In this document: positions 17,131 to 25,133 of the stretch, piece by piece
Numbering within the stretch: position 1 is the stretch's first letter
Layout: every line of letters begins with the position of its first letter
Assembly (NCBI GenBank): GCA_903904835.1
Contig: CAIVEI010000055.1
Span: 1-39,384, forward strand
Source of the DNA: an uncultured Schlesneria sp.
GTDB lineage: Bacteria > Planctomycetota > Planctomycetia > Planctomycetales > Planctomycetaceae
Direction of reading: 5' to 3'
DNA length: 39,384 bases
The notes under the pieces: model-generated
What the model was told of the DNA's origin: nothing
Databases searched by the model: none
What the model saw: only the letters and a program-made list of their open reading frames with translations
Made by a program: the position numbers and the translations under genes

Positions 17131-18729
17131 ATGGCGCGCACTTCCAACTATCCCTTTGGATTAACTCTCGGCGGCCTCTTGATTGGCTCGCTCGTTTTTG
17201 CGGTGACAAGTGTCGCGGTGATGAAGCCATCGTCGGTCGTACGCACTCATGAGCGGATCGTCGACGATCAAGCGAGGTTGCCCGAGAAAATCGTCGTTGT
17301 CACGGACGAGATGGCTGCAGCCTCGACTGCGAATGGGCAATTCGCTGTTGACCTGTATCAGCGACTCGCAGAAACCAATCCAGGTGAAAACCTTCTCCTG
17401 TCGCCATTTTCGATTTCTCTCGCACTCTCGATGGTTGCTGAGGGAGCTGTAGACGAAACACGGGATCAGTTGACCGACGTCCTGCGCTTTGCCAGAGGGG
17501 ACTTGACGAGAATCCATCATGGTCAACGAGGGTTACAAGGGGCAGTCGTTCCGGATGTGCCACCCGAAGTGATGACGAAACTTGCCCGGCTTCGCGCTGA
17601 ATTAAAGGCGGCAAACAATTGCACCGAGGAATTCATGGGCAAGCAACGCTGGAAGGACGCTCGTACTTCTTGGAATAAGGCGGACAAACTGGCGACAGAA
17701 ATTAATCTGTTGACGAGCAGAACGTCAGCTTACGAATTGAAAATTGCGAACTCGCTTTGGCTGGAGAAGTCTTATCCAATTGAAACAAACTTTATTTCAG
17801 CGCTGGAACTGAATTATGGAACCGTCTTGTTTCCGGTTGATTTCAAAAACAGTCCAGAACCCACTCGCCTGCAGATTAACCAGTGGGTTGCTGAACAGAC
17901 AAATGATCGGATTCAGGATCTGCTTCCCTCTTCAAGCATCAATCCTCTGACGAGACTGGTCATTGCAAATTCCGTCTACTTCAAAGGGGATTGGGCTCAG
18001 CCCTTTATAAGTTCATACACTCGTCCAGAACGATTTCACCAAGCGAACGATCGCTCGATCGAAGTCCCGATGATGCATCAGTGGAATGGGTTGAGCGCGA
18101 GCTACGGTGCATTTCAATCAGATGGCAGACTCTTTCCAACTCCACACGAAATCAAGTTTGAACTGAAAGACGACGATCCGTCGCTTTATCCTGATTCGCA
18201 AGGACATACGATGCTGGCGTTGGATTACCAGGGACGCAAGATCCAGATGGTCTTCCTGGTTCCTCAATCTGTAGACGGGATATTAGATCTTGAGAAATCA
18301 TTGACGCATGAAAATCTGCAACGATGGATTGGCCTGTTAGAACAGCGTTTGGTCGATATTACGATTCCAAAATACAACCTTAAATTGTCATACGAATTAT
18401 CAAAGACCTTGCGTTCGCTGGGGATGAATCGCCCTTTCGGAGGGCCCCAAGAATCGCAATTTGACGCGATGAGTCCAGGTCAGCAACCTGACGATCGCCT
18501 TCGAATTTCTCAAGTGCAGCATAAGACCTATATCGACGTCAGTGAAATCGGAACCGAAGCCGCTGCGGCAACGGCGGTCGGCATGTCAATCGAAGCCGGG
18601 GATTTCGAAGAAAAGACTCGCCCTTTTCATCCGATCTTCAAAGCCAACAAGCCATTCATTTTTCTGATTCGCGACCGCGAAACGGCAAGTATTCTGTTCA
18701 TGGGTCGATATGTTGATCCAAAGGACTGA
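17131..18729 (+). CDS. Exported serpin-family protease inhibitor with an insertion
   Basis: I start at the ATG at 17131 (GGAG at 17118-17121, 9 nt upstream), giving 532 residues against 370-420 for typical serpins. A membrane or signal segment lies at about 10-31. The serpin core starts near residue 67 (ANGQFAVDLYQRL, NLLLSPFSISLALSMV). The reactive-loop hinge EIGTEAAAATAVG (about 472-484) has the small residues of inhibitory serpins. The loop after it is about 9 residues longer than in antitrypsin, so the P1 residue is uncertain (Glu, Ile or Met by count). A helical insert at about 130-197 with many Lys and Glu is unusual. The C-terminal KANKPFIFLIRDRETASILFMGR is typical. Periplasmic or surface protease control is inferred. 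Confidence 0.93.
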   Translation: MARTSNYPFGLTLGGLLIGSLVFAVTSVAVMKPSSVVRTHERIVDDQARLPEKIVVVTDEMAAASTANGQFAVDLYQRLAETNPGENLLLSPFSISLALSMVAEGAVDETRDQLTDVLRFARGDLTRIHHGQRGLQGAVVPDVPPEVMTKLARLRAELKAANNCTEEFMGKQRWKDARTSWNKADKLATEINLLTSRTSAYELKIANSLWLEKSYPIETNFISALELNYGTVLFPVDFKNSPEPTRLQINQWVAEQTNDRIQDLLPSSSINPLTRLVIANSVYFKGDWAQPFISSYTRPERFHQANDRSIEVPMMHQWNGLSASYGAFQSDGRLFPTPHEIKFELKDDDPSLYPDSQGHTMLALDYQGRKIQMVFLVPQSVDGILDLEKSLTHENLQRWIGLLEQRLVDITIPKYNLKLSYELSKTLRSLGMNRPFGGPQESQFDAMSPGQQPDDRLRISQVQHKTYIDVSEIGTEAAAATAVGMSIEAGDFEEKTRPFHPIFKANKPFIFLIRDRETASILFMGRYVDPKD

Positions 18730-18766
18730 ATGACAATAAGTCTCGGGCCAAACTCGTTTTGTTTTG

Positions 18767-18788
18767 CACGGGCTGAAGCCCATGCTAC
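18767..18788. repeat. Dispersed palindromic repeat, single copy
   Basis: This 22-mer is identical to the right arm of the element at 3542-3563, including the preceding G. It lies between the convergent serpin and SEC-C genes, and its last bases supply the SEC-C stop codon (TAG, minus strand 18787-18785). That position shows the repeat family sits right up against coding ends. Confidence 0.85.
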
Positions 18789-20248
18789 GGCTTGTGGCCT
18801 GCGTACCTCGCGACATTCTCAGGCCATTTTCGGAAGTTTTCAGCAAGTAAGGGATCTTCGTTCGAAGGTCTAAATTCGCTGAGCAATTCGGTATATAAGT
18901 TCCCGAGGTCCGACATTGTCGACTCTCGTTGAGTTGGTTCGATAAGTCCTCGAGTCTCCAGGAATCGCAGCCAGGAGGGCAAAAGCTCCATCGTCGCGAC
19001 GACGTCGTAGTTTTGAAAATTAAGCATCGTGAGCATGCGAGTCAGGAAACGGCTAAGAGTGTTTCGATCAGGGCACAGTGGGTGATCGGGGGTCTGCACT
19101 TTATTTTTCGCTGATTCTTTCGGCTCCAGGCGACCTGCTTTCCGATCGATCAGGTAACTAACAATGTTTTGTCGAGCCAATTCTGCTTTGGTGTATGAAA
19201 ACCCGTCATGGCGGTGCGCATCGCCAACGAATTCATACGATAACTCAATGAGTGCATCTTCGCCTGTTGTCTGATTTGTTGCCTGATGTTTATCAGGGGT
19301 CTGCGTGCGTTTTGCTTTGGTCTTTTTCGTGGGCTTGAAGTCAAAATCACTGAGTGACCAATTTCGGCTTGATCGACCACTTGTTTGATCCACGTACCCT
19401 TTGAGCCAGTCGAGTTGTAAATCATCCAGGAAGTACATCATTTGTTCGATCAATAGAGGATCGCCACCGTCAAGGTCCGGCGTCTGCTCCAGTCTCTCGT
19501 AAAGGACGCATTTGGCACCCCAGTTGGCGTACTCTTGTTGTCCCCACATTATATTCTCGGAAACCTTGATCAATGGCCAGGCAATACGACTCGCCTTCGA
19601 CAGCGCTTCCAGATAGCCGTGGTAAGCAAGAAGGTGGACGACTTGAGAATAGATATCAACGTCATCGCCAGCGGTTTCAGCGATCTCGCAAGCCAATTCA
19701 AGCAGACGTTCTGGCTTGTGAGACGCATTGGCGTTCAAGATCAACCAATGCAAATAGTATTTTCGGCTGGTGGCGTAAACGCCCGGCAGTCGCTCTCGCA
19801 ACAAACCGACAAATTCCACAATGCGGTTCGGTTCTGGTGACTTGGGTCCATTGTAATAGATGGCGCTCAACATGCCATAAGCCATCTCGTCATCCATTAA
19901 CTCGGGTTCGTCCAGAGTTTTCAGGAACAACGCTGGTTGGAGATCTTCATCCGCCTCCTCAAATTCGCTCCAGCGAGCGTAGATCGCCTCCATGAGCGGG
20001 TCAGGCGGAGGCTTAACTACGGCCGTCAGCGCAGGGGCGGCAACGGGCTTTGGCGGAGGGGAAAACAAATTCGAGGTCTGGTTCGCAGGGGGACCTAGAA
20101 CCACAGGTGCCAGTGCAGCCGCCTTCGCTTCTCCTTCAAGTTGCTCTGCCTTGATTTGGGCATCTTTTGCGTCTCGGTCTTTCGACAGGCAACACCGCTT
20201 ATATTTTTGGCCACTACCACACGGGCATTGATCGTTGCGACCAGGCAT
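18785..20248 (-). CDS. SEC-C zinc-motif protein with a long helical region
   Basis: The N-terminus is a SEC-C motif, DQCPCGSGQKYKRCC, with zinc ligands C8, C10, C19 and C20 in the CxC-x8-CC pattern. It is the motif found at the C-terminus of SecA, where it binds SecB and ribosomes. Here it leads a 487-residue protein. It is followed by a Pro/Ala-rich linker (about 40-85) and an alpha-helical part resembling TPR-like repeats (YYLHWLILNANASHKPERLL, DVDIYSQVVHLLAYHGYLEA). Similar proteins are annotated only as SEC-C domain proteins. The stop codon lies inside the dispersed repeat at 18767-18788. A binding or quality-control role is plausible but not shown. Confidence 0.85.
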   Translation of the reverse strand: MPGRNDQCPCGSGQKYKRCCLSKDRDAKDAQIKAEQLEGEAKAAALAPVVLGPPANQTSNLFSPPPKPVAAPALTAVVKPPPDPLMEAIYARWSEFEEADEDLQPALFLKTLDEPELMDDEMAYGMLSAIYYNGPKSPEPNRIVEFVGLLRERLPGVYATSRKYYLHWLILNANASHKPERLLELACEIAETAGDDVDIYSQVVHLLAYHGYLEALSKASRIAWPLIKVSENIMWGQQEYANWGAKCVLYERLEQTPDLDGGDPLLIEQMMYFLDDLQLDWLKGYVDQTSGRSSRNWSLSDFDFKPTKKTKAKRTQTPDKHQATNQTTGEDALIELSYEFVGDAHRHDGFSYTKAELARQNIVSYLIDRKAGRLEPKESAKNKVQTPDHPLCPDRNTLSRFLTRMLTMLNFQNYDVVATMELLPSWLRFLETRGLIEPTQRESTMSDLGNLYTELLSEFRPSNEDPLLAENFRKWPENVARYAGHKP

Positions 20249-20375
20249 ACTTGCGGCTTTCGTAGAATTTTCGATCCAAGCAATGGGTGGAAACGATTGT
20301 TTTTGACGGATGGCGTCATGAGAGGTTGAGCGTTCTACCGCCGGAGTCTCTGATTCAGTCGCAAGTGCGACCGGA

Positions 20376-21299
20376 TTAGTTGTCCCAGTTCAGCAGCGAC
20401 ACTTCGGTCGCCTTTTTCTTCGGTTGTGAGAGCTTCCCTTTTTTGACTCCCTTAGGTGGTGTCGCGGGGGCGCTTACCTTCGGTTCTGGAGCACCGTCCA
20501 GTGCGTCACCCGGTTCGATTTTTGAAAGCCGGTCCATTCCTCGCGTGATGTACTCATCGCTGATGTCGAATGCTACAAATTGGCGACCGAGCTTTTTGGC
20601 AACGGATACAGTTGTCGCACTGCCACTGAAGGGGTCGAGAACCAGTTCGCCAGGATTTGAGCTGACCTTGATGATCCGACCCAACAGTTGTTCCGGCATC
20701 TGACAGCCGTGAAAACCTTCTCGCTCTTTGAACGTTCCCGCGACCCGAGGGAAGTACCAAGTGTCTTCGTCGGGATTGAGTCCCTCCACCAGGTCTTGGG
20801 GACGTAGAATCCATGTGTCATCGGGAAGACGACCGTCTTTAGCTGCTCGCGTATCGGCGTAGACCGTTTGTCGAGCGGAGGGAACGGCGATGGCCGCACC
20901 GTTGAACGTACACTTCTTGGGGTCTTTCACGAAGTGGAAGATGTGCGTGTGGGAACGGCTGAATTTGTATTTGCAGTTTACCCCGAACGTGTAGTACCAG
21001 ATGACCCAGCTACGACAATAGAAGCCGATATCCTGGCTGAGAATCTTCAGTTCGGCAGCGTAGTCGTCACCGATCGCCAGCCAGAACGTGCCTGTCGGTT
21101 TCAGGGCGCGGTGGACGCCGCTGATCCACTGACGCGACCAGTCGAGATATTCCTGCGGAGCTTTCCGGTCTTTGTAGACGTCGTACTTGTAGCCGATGTT
21201 AAATGGAGGGTCGGCGAATACGAGATCGACACATCCCTCGTCCAATTGCTGCATAGCTTCGATGCAATCAAGACGGTGAATCGTGTTCAATTCCAGCAT
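20376..21299 (-). CDS. Orphan DNA methyltransferase (adenine-N6 or cytosine-N4)
   Basis: The protein has 307 residues. The catalytic motif [13 protein letters not shown] (D30-P-P-F33) comes first and the SAM-binding motif [19 protein letters not shown] comes near the C-terminus, which is the beta-class order. The C-terminal 50 residues are Lys/Pro-rich and probably disordered ([16 protein letters not shown]). GGAGG lies 7 nt before the ATG. No restriction endonuclease, specificity subunit or Vsr gene lies nearby, so it is an orphan methyltransferase that may mark DNA for regulation rather than defence. DPPF is compatible with adenine or cytosine-N4 methylation; the target sequence is unknown. 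Confidence 0.92.
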   Translation of the reverse strand: MLELNTIHRLDCIEAMQQLDEGCVDLVFADPPFNIGYKYDVYKDRKAPQEYLDWSRQWISGVHRALKPTGTFWLAIGDDYAAELKILSQDIGFYCRSWVIWYYTFGVNCKYKFSRSHTHIFHFVKDPKKCTFNGAAIAVPSARQTVYADTRAAKDGRLPDDTWILRPQDLVEGLNPDEDTWYFPRVAGTFKEREGFHGCQMPEQLLGRIIKVSSNPGELVLDPFSGSATTVSVAKKLGRQFVAFDISDEYITRGMDRLSKIEPGDALDGAPEPKVSAPATPPKGVKKGKLSQPKKKATEVSLLNWDN

Positions 21300-21304
21300 A
21301 AAAC

Positions 21305-21351
21305 AGCCTCCGTGCGCGGTTGGTCAAAAGAGCCTCCGCACGATGTGGTCA
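21305..21351. repeat. Tandem imperfect duplication before the methyltransferase gene
   Basis: The segment AGCCTCCGTGCGCGGTTGG plus TCA (21305-21326) recurs as AGCCTCCGCACGATGTGG plus TCA (21331-21351). On the minus strand both units carry GGAGG, and only the one nearer the ATG is at ribosome-binding distance. It is a local duplication of the leader. Confidence 0.55.
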
Positions 21352-21449
21352 GGTCAGTCCATTTAATTGTCTGATGTTACAGGCTTGCGTACGCACCATC
21401 AACCACCGGGCTTTTGATTCGACTGCTTGGTTCACTCGTTGGCTCTCTC

Positions 21450-21496
21450 GTTCCCAAGCTCCGCGTAGGGACGCACCGCTTCGAAGCTCTGCTTCG
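21450..21496. repeat. Degenerate palindromic repeat (GTTCCCAAGCTCC type)
   Basis: The sequence has GTTCCCAAGCTCCGCGTAGG (21450 onward), an imperfect inverted repeat, then CGAAGC-TCT-GCTTCG (21482-21496), a 6-bp hairpin. Units opening with GTTCCCAAGCTCC are common dispersed elements in planctomycete and cyanobacterial genomes as far as I recall; this copy looks decayed. The gap 21300-21559 has no convincing gene. Confidence 0.5.
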
Positions 21497-21559
21497 GGAT
21501 CTTATGAGGACCTTGCAGGATGGCAATGTCGGATTTGACTGTTTCATGATGGCAGACCG

Positions 21560-22312
21560 TCACAGATCGTTTTTGTCCTCGAACCCAATTCGACGCGAAA
21601 GATCTTCCTCAAACTGATGTCGATCTTTGTTCCAAAGAAATACTTTCTGACATGGACGCGATGAAACAAGCTGATTTCCCTTTTCCTCTCGCTCTTCGAT
21701 CTCACCTTTCAACACAAGTTCTGTCACACCATCGCCATTCAAATCTGTGTATTCCGGCAACAGTCGGCCGTCGCGAAATATGGAGCCGTCGCCCCAGTGA
21801 TCGTCGACAGCCCGAGTTTTCAGCAGCAGGACAAGTTTTCGATTCTGTAACTCGTAGAGATAGAGGTTGCCGTTTCCCATGTGCGTCATCCCATACACTT
21901 CGACGATCGGAGCGATGAAGCCGGTAAGAGCGTGGGCGTGCAGATTTCGAATGGAATTCTCGTCCGGAGGATTATCGCAATCTGCCTGCCAGGAAATGTA
22001 CCCCTCTTTCAGTTCGTAAAGGCCGAAGAAGCCCCACCAGAGGGGTTCGTAATCGCAGATCGCCATACAGAGGATCGGAGAATTGGGAACCGGAAAGGTT
22101 TCAATCCGCTTGATCGTCTCGTCTGGATTTCGCATAAGGTGCCATGATTCGACCGCTTTCGACGCCGTTTTGTCGTCAAAGGCCTGAGCGATTTCATTAT
22201 TGGAGCCGAGTGCACCAGGGTAGACAGTGGGCGGTGTCGAGTCTGCGGGGTTCGGGTTCTGACCGTTGCAACTAAAAATGAGCAATGGCAAAACGAGCCA
22301 GGCCTTTTTCAC
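21560..22312 (-). CDS. Lipoprotein with FG-GAP-like repeat
   Basis: Starting at the GTG at 22312 gives MKKAWLVLPLLIFSC, a standard lipoprotein signal with the lipidated Cys at residue 15. A GTG four codons further upstream (22324) would add MLSP. The mature part is about 235 residues. It has a metal-loop-like YTDLNGDGVTELVLKGE (FG-GAP/integrin type) near the C-terminus and two Cys pairs that could form disulfides (CMAICDYEP, DCDN). The function is unknown; outer-membrane or periplasmic localisation follows from the lipobox. It lies just upstream of the methyltransferase on the same strand. Confidence 0.75.
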   Translation of the reverse strand: MKKAWLVLPLLIFSCNGQNPNPADSTPPTVYPGALGSNNEIAQAFDDKTASKAVESWHLMRNPDETIKRIETFPVPNSPILCMAICDYEPLWWGFFGLYELKEGYISWQADCDNPPDENSIRNLHAHALTGFIAPIVEVYGMTHMGNGNLYLYELQNRKLVLLLKTRAVDDHWGDGSIFRDGRLLPEYTDLNGDGVTELVLKGEIEEREEKGNQLVSSRPCQKVFLWNKDRHQFEEDLSRRIGFEDKNDL

Positions 22313-22383
22313 AGGACTTAACACTCTTGACTAAAAAAGAACTTACGATCAACCAGTAAGGTCATCGCGGATTCAGAATTGCA

Positions 22384-23283
22384 TCAATGCAAGACCATCA
22401 CGTCGGGTCGCCTGCGTCGGATCTCGTCGATATCATCTTGTGAAAATTGCGTGTCCGTCAGCGATGTTGCTTTGAGATTTTCCAGCTCCAGCAGTCGTTC
22501 CATCAATGCATTGGTGACGCTTGTCTGCCGCAACTCGATTTTCTCAAGCATTGAGTCAGCGATCAGTTGAGTCAACCCTGCGTCAGTTACTGCCGTCTCG
22601 GCTAATGACAAGTCCTTCAGTTGTTTCATCTCGGCAATCACGTTGAGTCCTTCATCGGTGATTTTCGTTCCGCCCAAATAAAGTGATCTCAAATTCGGAA
22701 GCGATCTTAAATGTTCAAGTCCATGATTTGAGATCGATGTCCCTGCGAGTGAGACGAGTTCCAGCGACTTCATGTTCACTAAATGTTCTAAATCATTATC
22801 AGTAATATCCGTGTCTGACAGATCAAGCACCGATAAATGTTTCATTTCCGAAAGATGAACCAGTCCCCTTCCTGTGATTTTTGTTGCTGCCAGATCCAGG
22901 ACTCTCAGTGAATCAGGTGATCTAATTGATCCGAGTTGCTTTAAGCCCTCATTCGTGACATTTGTACCGCGCAGAGAGATCACCCTAATCGAGGAAATAT
23001 TCCTGGCGAGAAGCAGGTCTTCATCGCAAATAGAAGAATTTGCCATTAACAAGCGGATTTCAGAGTGAATCCGCCCATTCCATCTTGCGCTCCATGTTTC
23101 GTCGGTTTTTGAAATGACTTTGACGCCAAATTTGTTTTTCAGCGATTGGAACGTCCACAAGTCCTGATAGTACGGCAGATCGATCCAGGAAAGGATGGCG
23201 AACAATGTACAGAACGTGGTCAGGGCCGGTCTCATGGGAAATCGGGGGCGCGTACGGACGGTGTCCCTTGTGACTTGGGTCAT
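22384..23283 (-). CDS. Membrane-anchored leucine-rich repeat protein
   Basis: I use the ATG at 23283, giving 299 residues, because the longer frame runs back into the MFS gene. One hydrophobic segment (about 19-35, TTFCTLFAILSWIDLPYY) anchors or exports it. From about residue 70 there are 8 or so leucine-rich repeats of about 24 residues, with the pattern LxxLxLxxTxITDxGLxxL (LRVLDLAATKITGRGLVHL, LSVLDLSDTDITDNDLEHL, LRSLYLGGTKITDEGLNVI). This is the cysteine-containing/TIxD-type LRR common in planctomycetes. A protein-binding role outside the cytoplasm is inferred. The gene begins 57 nt after the MFS stop. Confidence 0.85.
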   Translation of the reverse strand: MTQVTRDTVRTRPRFPMRPALTTFCTLFAILSWIDLPYYQDLWTFQSLKNKFGVKVISKTDETWSARWNGRIHSEIRLLMANSSICDEDLLLARNISSIRVISLRGTNVTNEGLKQLGSIRSPDSLRVLDLAATKITGRGLVHLSEMKHLSVLDLSDTDITDNDLEHLVNMKSLELVSLAGTSISNHGLEHLRSLPNLRSLYLGGTKITDEGLNVIAEMKQLKDLSLAETAVTDAGLTQLIADSMLEKIELRQTSVTNALMERLLELENLKATSLTDTQFSQDDIDEIRRRRPDVMVLH

Positions 23284-23339
23284 ACTTTGTCTACAGATTT
23301 TCGTGAGATTGTGGGAGACAGCAAAATGATTGAAAACAA

Positions 23340-24740
23340 TCACGTCGGCTGATGTCGAATAAGAGGTAGCGCACCCAGTGCTAGGATCGCACAACCCGCG
23401 CCGATCAGCAAGGCTGACGCCGAACCATAACGATCCCAGACCGCACCCGTCAGTAAACTCGCACCAAGTGTCGTAAGGCCTGTCAGTGCATAAAACAGGC
23501 CCATTGCTGATCCGCGCAGTTCACGTGGTGCACAGTCAGCGATCAAAGCTTTTCCAACTCCATCTGTGAACGCCATATAAATGCCGTAGATCGCCATGAG
23601 CGGCCACATTCCCCATGAAAACGCGGCGGGTAGCAACGCAAACCCTGTGTAGGAAATTACATAGATCACCCATCCGACTGCAATAATATTCCACCGGCCC
23701 AGTTTGTCGCTCAGTACCCCTGCGGGATATGACAGTGCGGAATAAGTGATGTTGTACACTGCGTACACCAGCACTACGCCCCACGCAGAAAAACCAAGTT
23801 CGCTGGCTCTCAGCAACAAAAACGTGTCGCTGCTGTTCGCCAGCGAAAACAGAATCAGCACTCCCAATACGGCCCAGTACTGGCCGGGCAAATGCAACCA
23901 ACCTCTTTGAACAGGTTGTAAATGAGTTTTATCAGGAGTGTTGCCCGGCGAAGATTTGGCGACAACGGTTTCAAGCGACGACTCTAACGCGGTTGTGACT
24001 TGCGGGGACGATGGTGGCACCTGTTTTTCAATTGTTTTTTCTACTGTAGGATCGTCTGATGTTTGCTCTGGATCGGACTCACGCACGAGAAACGTCAGGA
24101 CCGTAGAAGCCAGGCCAAGTGCAGCGCCGACAGCGAAGATGGTCCGATAGACCCAGCCTGGAGTCACGGTCGCGGCAGTCACTACTTCTACTGAAGTTGT
24201 TTCTTTTGGCGTCCCCGTCAGCCACCACAGCAATAGCGCTGAAAGTAGCACCCCAATCAATGCCCCTGCGGTATCGAAGGCGCGATGCATGCCAAAGGCT
24301 CGACCTCGCTGGTCTTTTGAGACAGCGTCGGCGATTAATGCATCGCGCGGCGCACCTCGAAGCCCCTTTCCAAATCGATCGAGTAATCTTCCACCGAGAA
24401 CAATCGGCCAGGCGGTCGCCATCGCGATAATCGACTTGCCGATCACCGGTAGTCCGTATCCCCATCGTATCCAGGGGACTCGGCCTCCCCCCTTTCCTTT
24501 GCGATCACTGCGGAATCCCGCAACTGCGGACATCAGGGAGACGATCAACACGGCACATCCTTCAATCACACCCAATTGGGTTTTGGACGAGCCAAGTACG
24601 CTGATCAGATAAAGTGGCAGCAAAGGATAGACCATTTCGCTCGATACGTCGGCGAAGAAAGAGACCCAGCTTAGGAGCCAGACCGATCGAGGAAGCGGTA
24701 CGACCGATTGTGGAGAAGGAGCGTGAACGGTTTCAGACAC
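23340..24740 (-). CDS. MFS transporter with an extended central loop
   Basis: The protein has 466 residues and about 12 predicted helices in two halves. The loop RLLDRFGKGLRGAPRDALIAD is a recognisable MFS motif of the drug/sugar-phosphate-like branch, and GFRSDRKGKGG follows the second helix. A hydrophilic Thr/Pro-rich loop between the halves (about 230-290) is longer than usual. The start is GTG with AAGG 6 nt upstream. The substrate is unknown. It is divergent from the RND pump across 393 nt and lies just upstream of the LRR gene. Confidence 0.88.
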   Translation of the reverse strand: MSETVHAPSPQSVVPLPRSVWLLSWVSFFADVSSEMVYPLLPLYLISVLGSSKTQLGVIEGCAVLIVSLMSAVAGFRSDRKGKGGGRVPWIRWGYGLPVIGKSIIAMATAWPIVLGGRLLDRFGKGLRGAPRDALIADAVSKDQRGRAFGMHRAFDTAGALIGVLLSALLLWWLTGTPKETTSVEVVTAATVTPGWVYRTIFAVGAALGLASTVLTFLVRESDPEQTSDDPTVEKTIEKQVPPSSPQVTTALESSLETVVAKSSPGNTPDKTHLQPVQRGWLHLPGQYWAVLGVLILFSLANSSDTFLLLRASELGFSAWGVVLVYAVYNITYSALSYPAGVLSDKLGRWNIIAVGWVIYVISYTGFALLPAAFSWGMWPLMAIYGIYMAFTDGVGKALIADCAPRELRGSAMGLFYALTGLTTLGASLLTGAVWDRYGSASALLIGAGCAILALGALPLIRHQPT

Positions 24741-24794
24741 AGTTTACCTTGAATTCAGAGAAAGGTCTCTTTGGTCACGTGTAGCCAGTTATTC

Positions 24795-24986
24795 TCACGA
24801 CGCGGTGAGGTCGTCTTCGATCGGAATTCTTTTCATTACTTTTTGCAGCGGCGGAAAGACGTCTCCGGGTGGCGCAAAGCAATTGACCCGATCATACTCA
24901 GTGATGGTTTCTATAACGAGTTCCGGGTGGTGACGTGTTTTGGCGAAATCAGTCCAGATGGACAAACATAGGTCTGCGATCAACAA
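24795..24986 (-). CDS. Possible small protein of about 63 residues
   Basis: The frame encodes a sequence ending KVMKRIPIEDDLTAS with an orderly hydrophobic/charged pattern (TKT-free, HHPELVIETITEYDRVN, FAPPGDVFPPLQK). It looks more protein-like than shadow frames nearby. The start is weak: TTG at 24986 without a Shine-Dalgarno sequence, and the open frame continues upstream to 25004 without a better start. It may be the 3' remnant of a gene. I do not recognise it. Confidence 0.35.
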   Translation of the reverse strand: MLIADLCLSIWTDFAKTRHHPELVIETITEYDRVNCFAPPGDVFPPLQKVMKRIPIEDDLTAS

Positions 24987-25039
24987 AACTTCAGGAATGA
25001 ACGAACTCGTGTGTCACGGGTATCCTGGACAAGGGGTTT

Positions 25040-25056
25040 CCTGATAAAATATCAGG
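25040..25056. promoter_or_regulatory. Operator-like palindrome upstream of the RND pump
   Basis: CCTGATA-AAA-TATCAGG is a perfect 7-bp inverted repeat with a 3-nt spacer, 78 nt before the RND ATG. The arrangement suits a dimeric repressor such as TetR or MarR type, which commonly control RND pumps. No regulator gene lies next to it. The gap 24741-25133 contains nothing else that I can name apart from the weak ORF at 24795. Confidence 0.45.
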
Positions 25057-25133
25057 GAAGCTCGGAGTTTCCGTTCTTCGATCAGACGGCACACGAGCGC
25101 TCCCGTTTCCATCGTTGCTAAAGAATCCACCGT

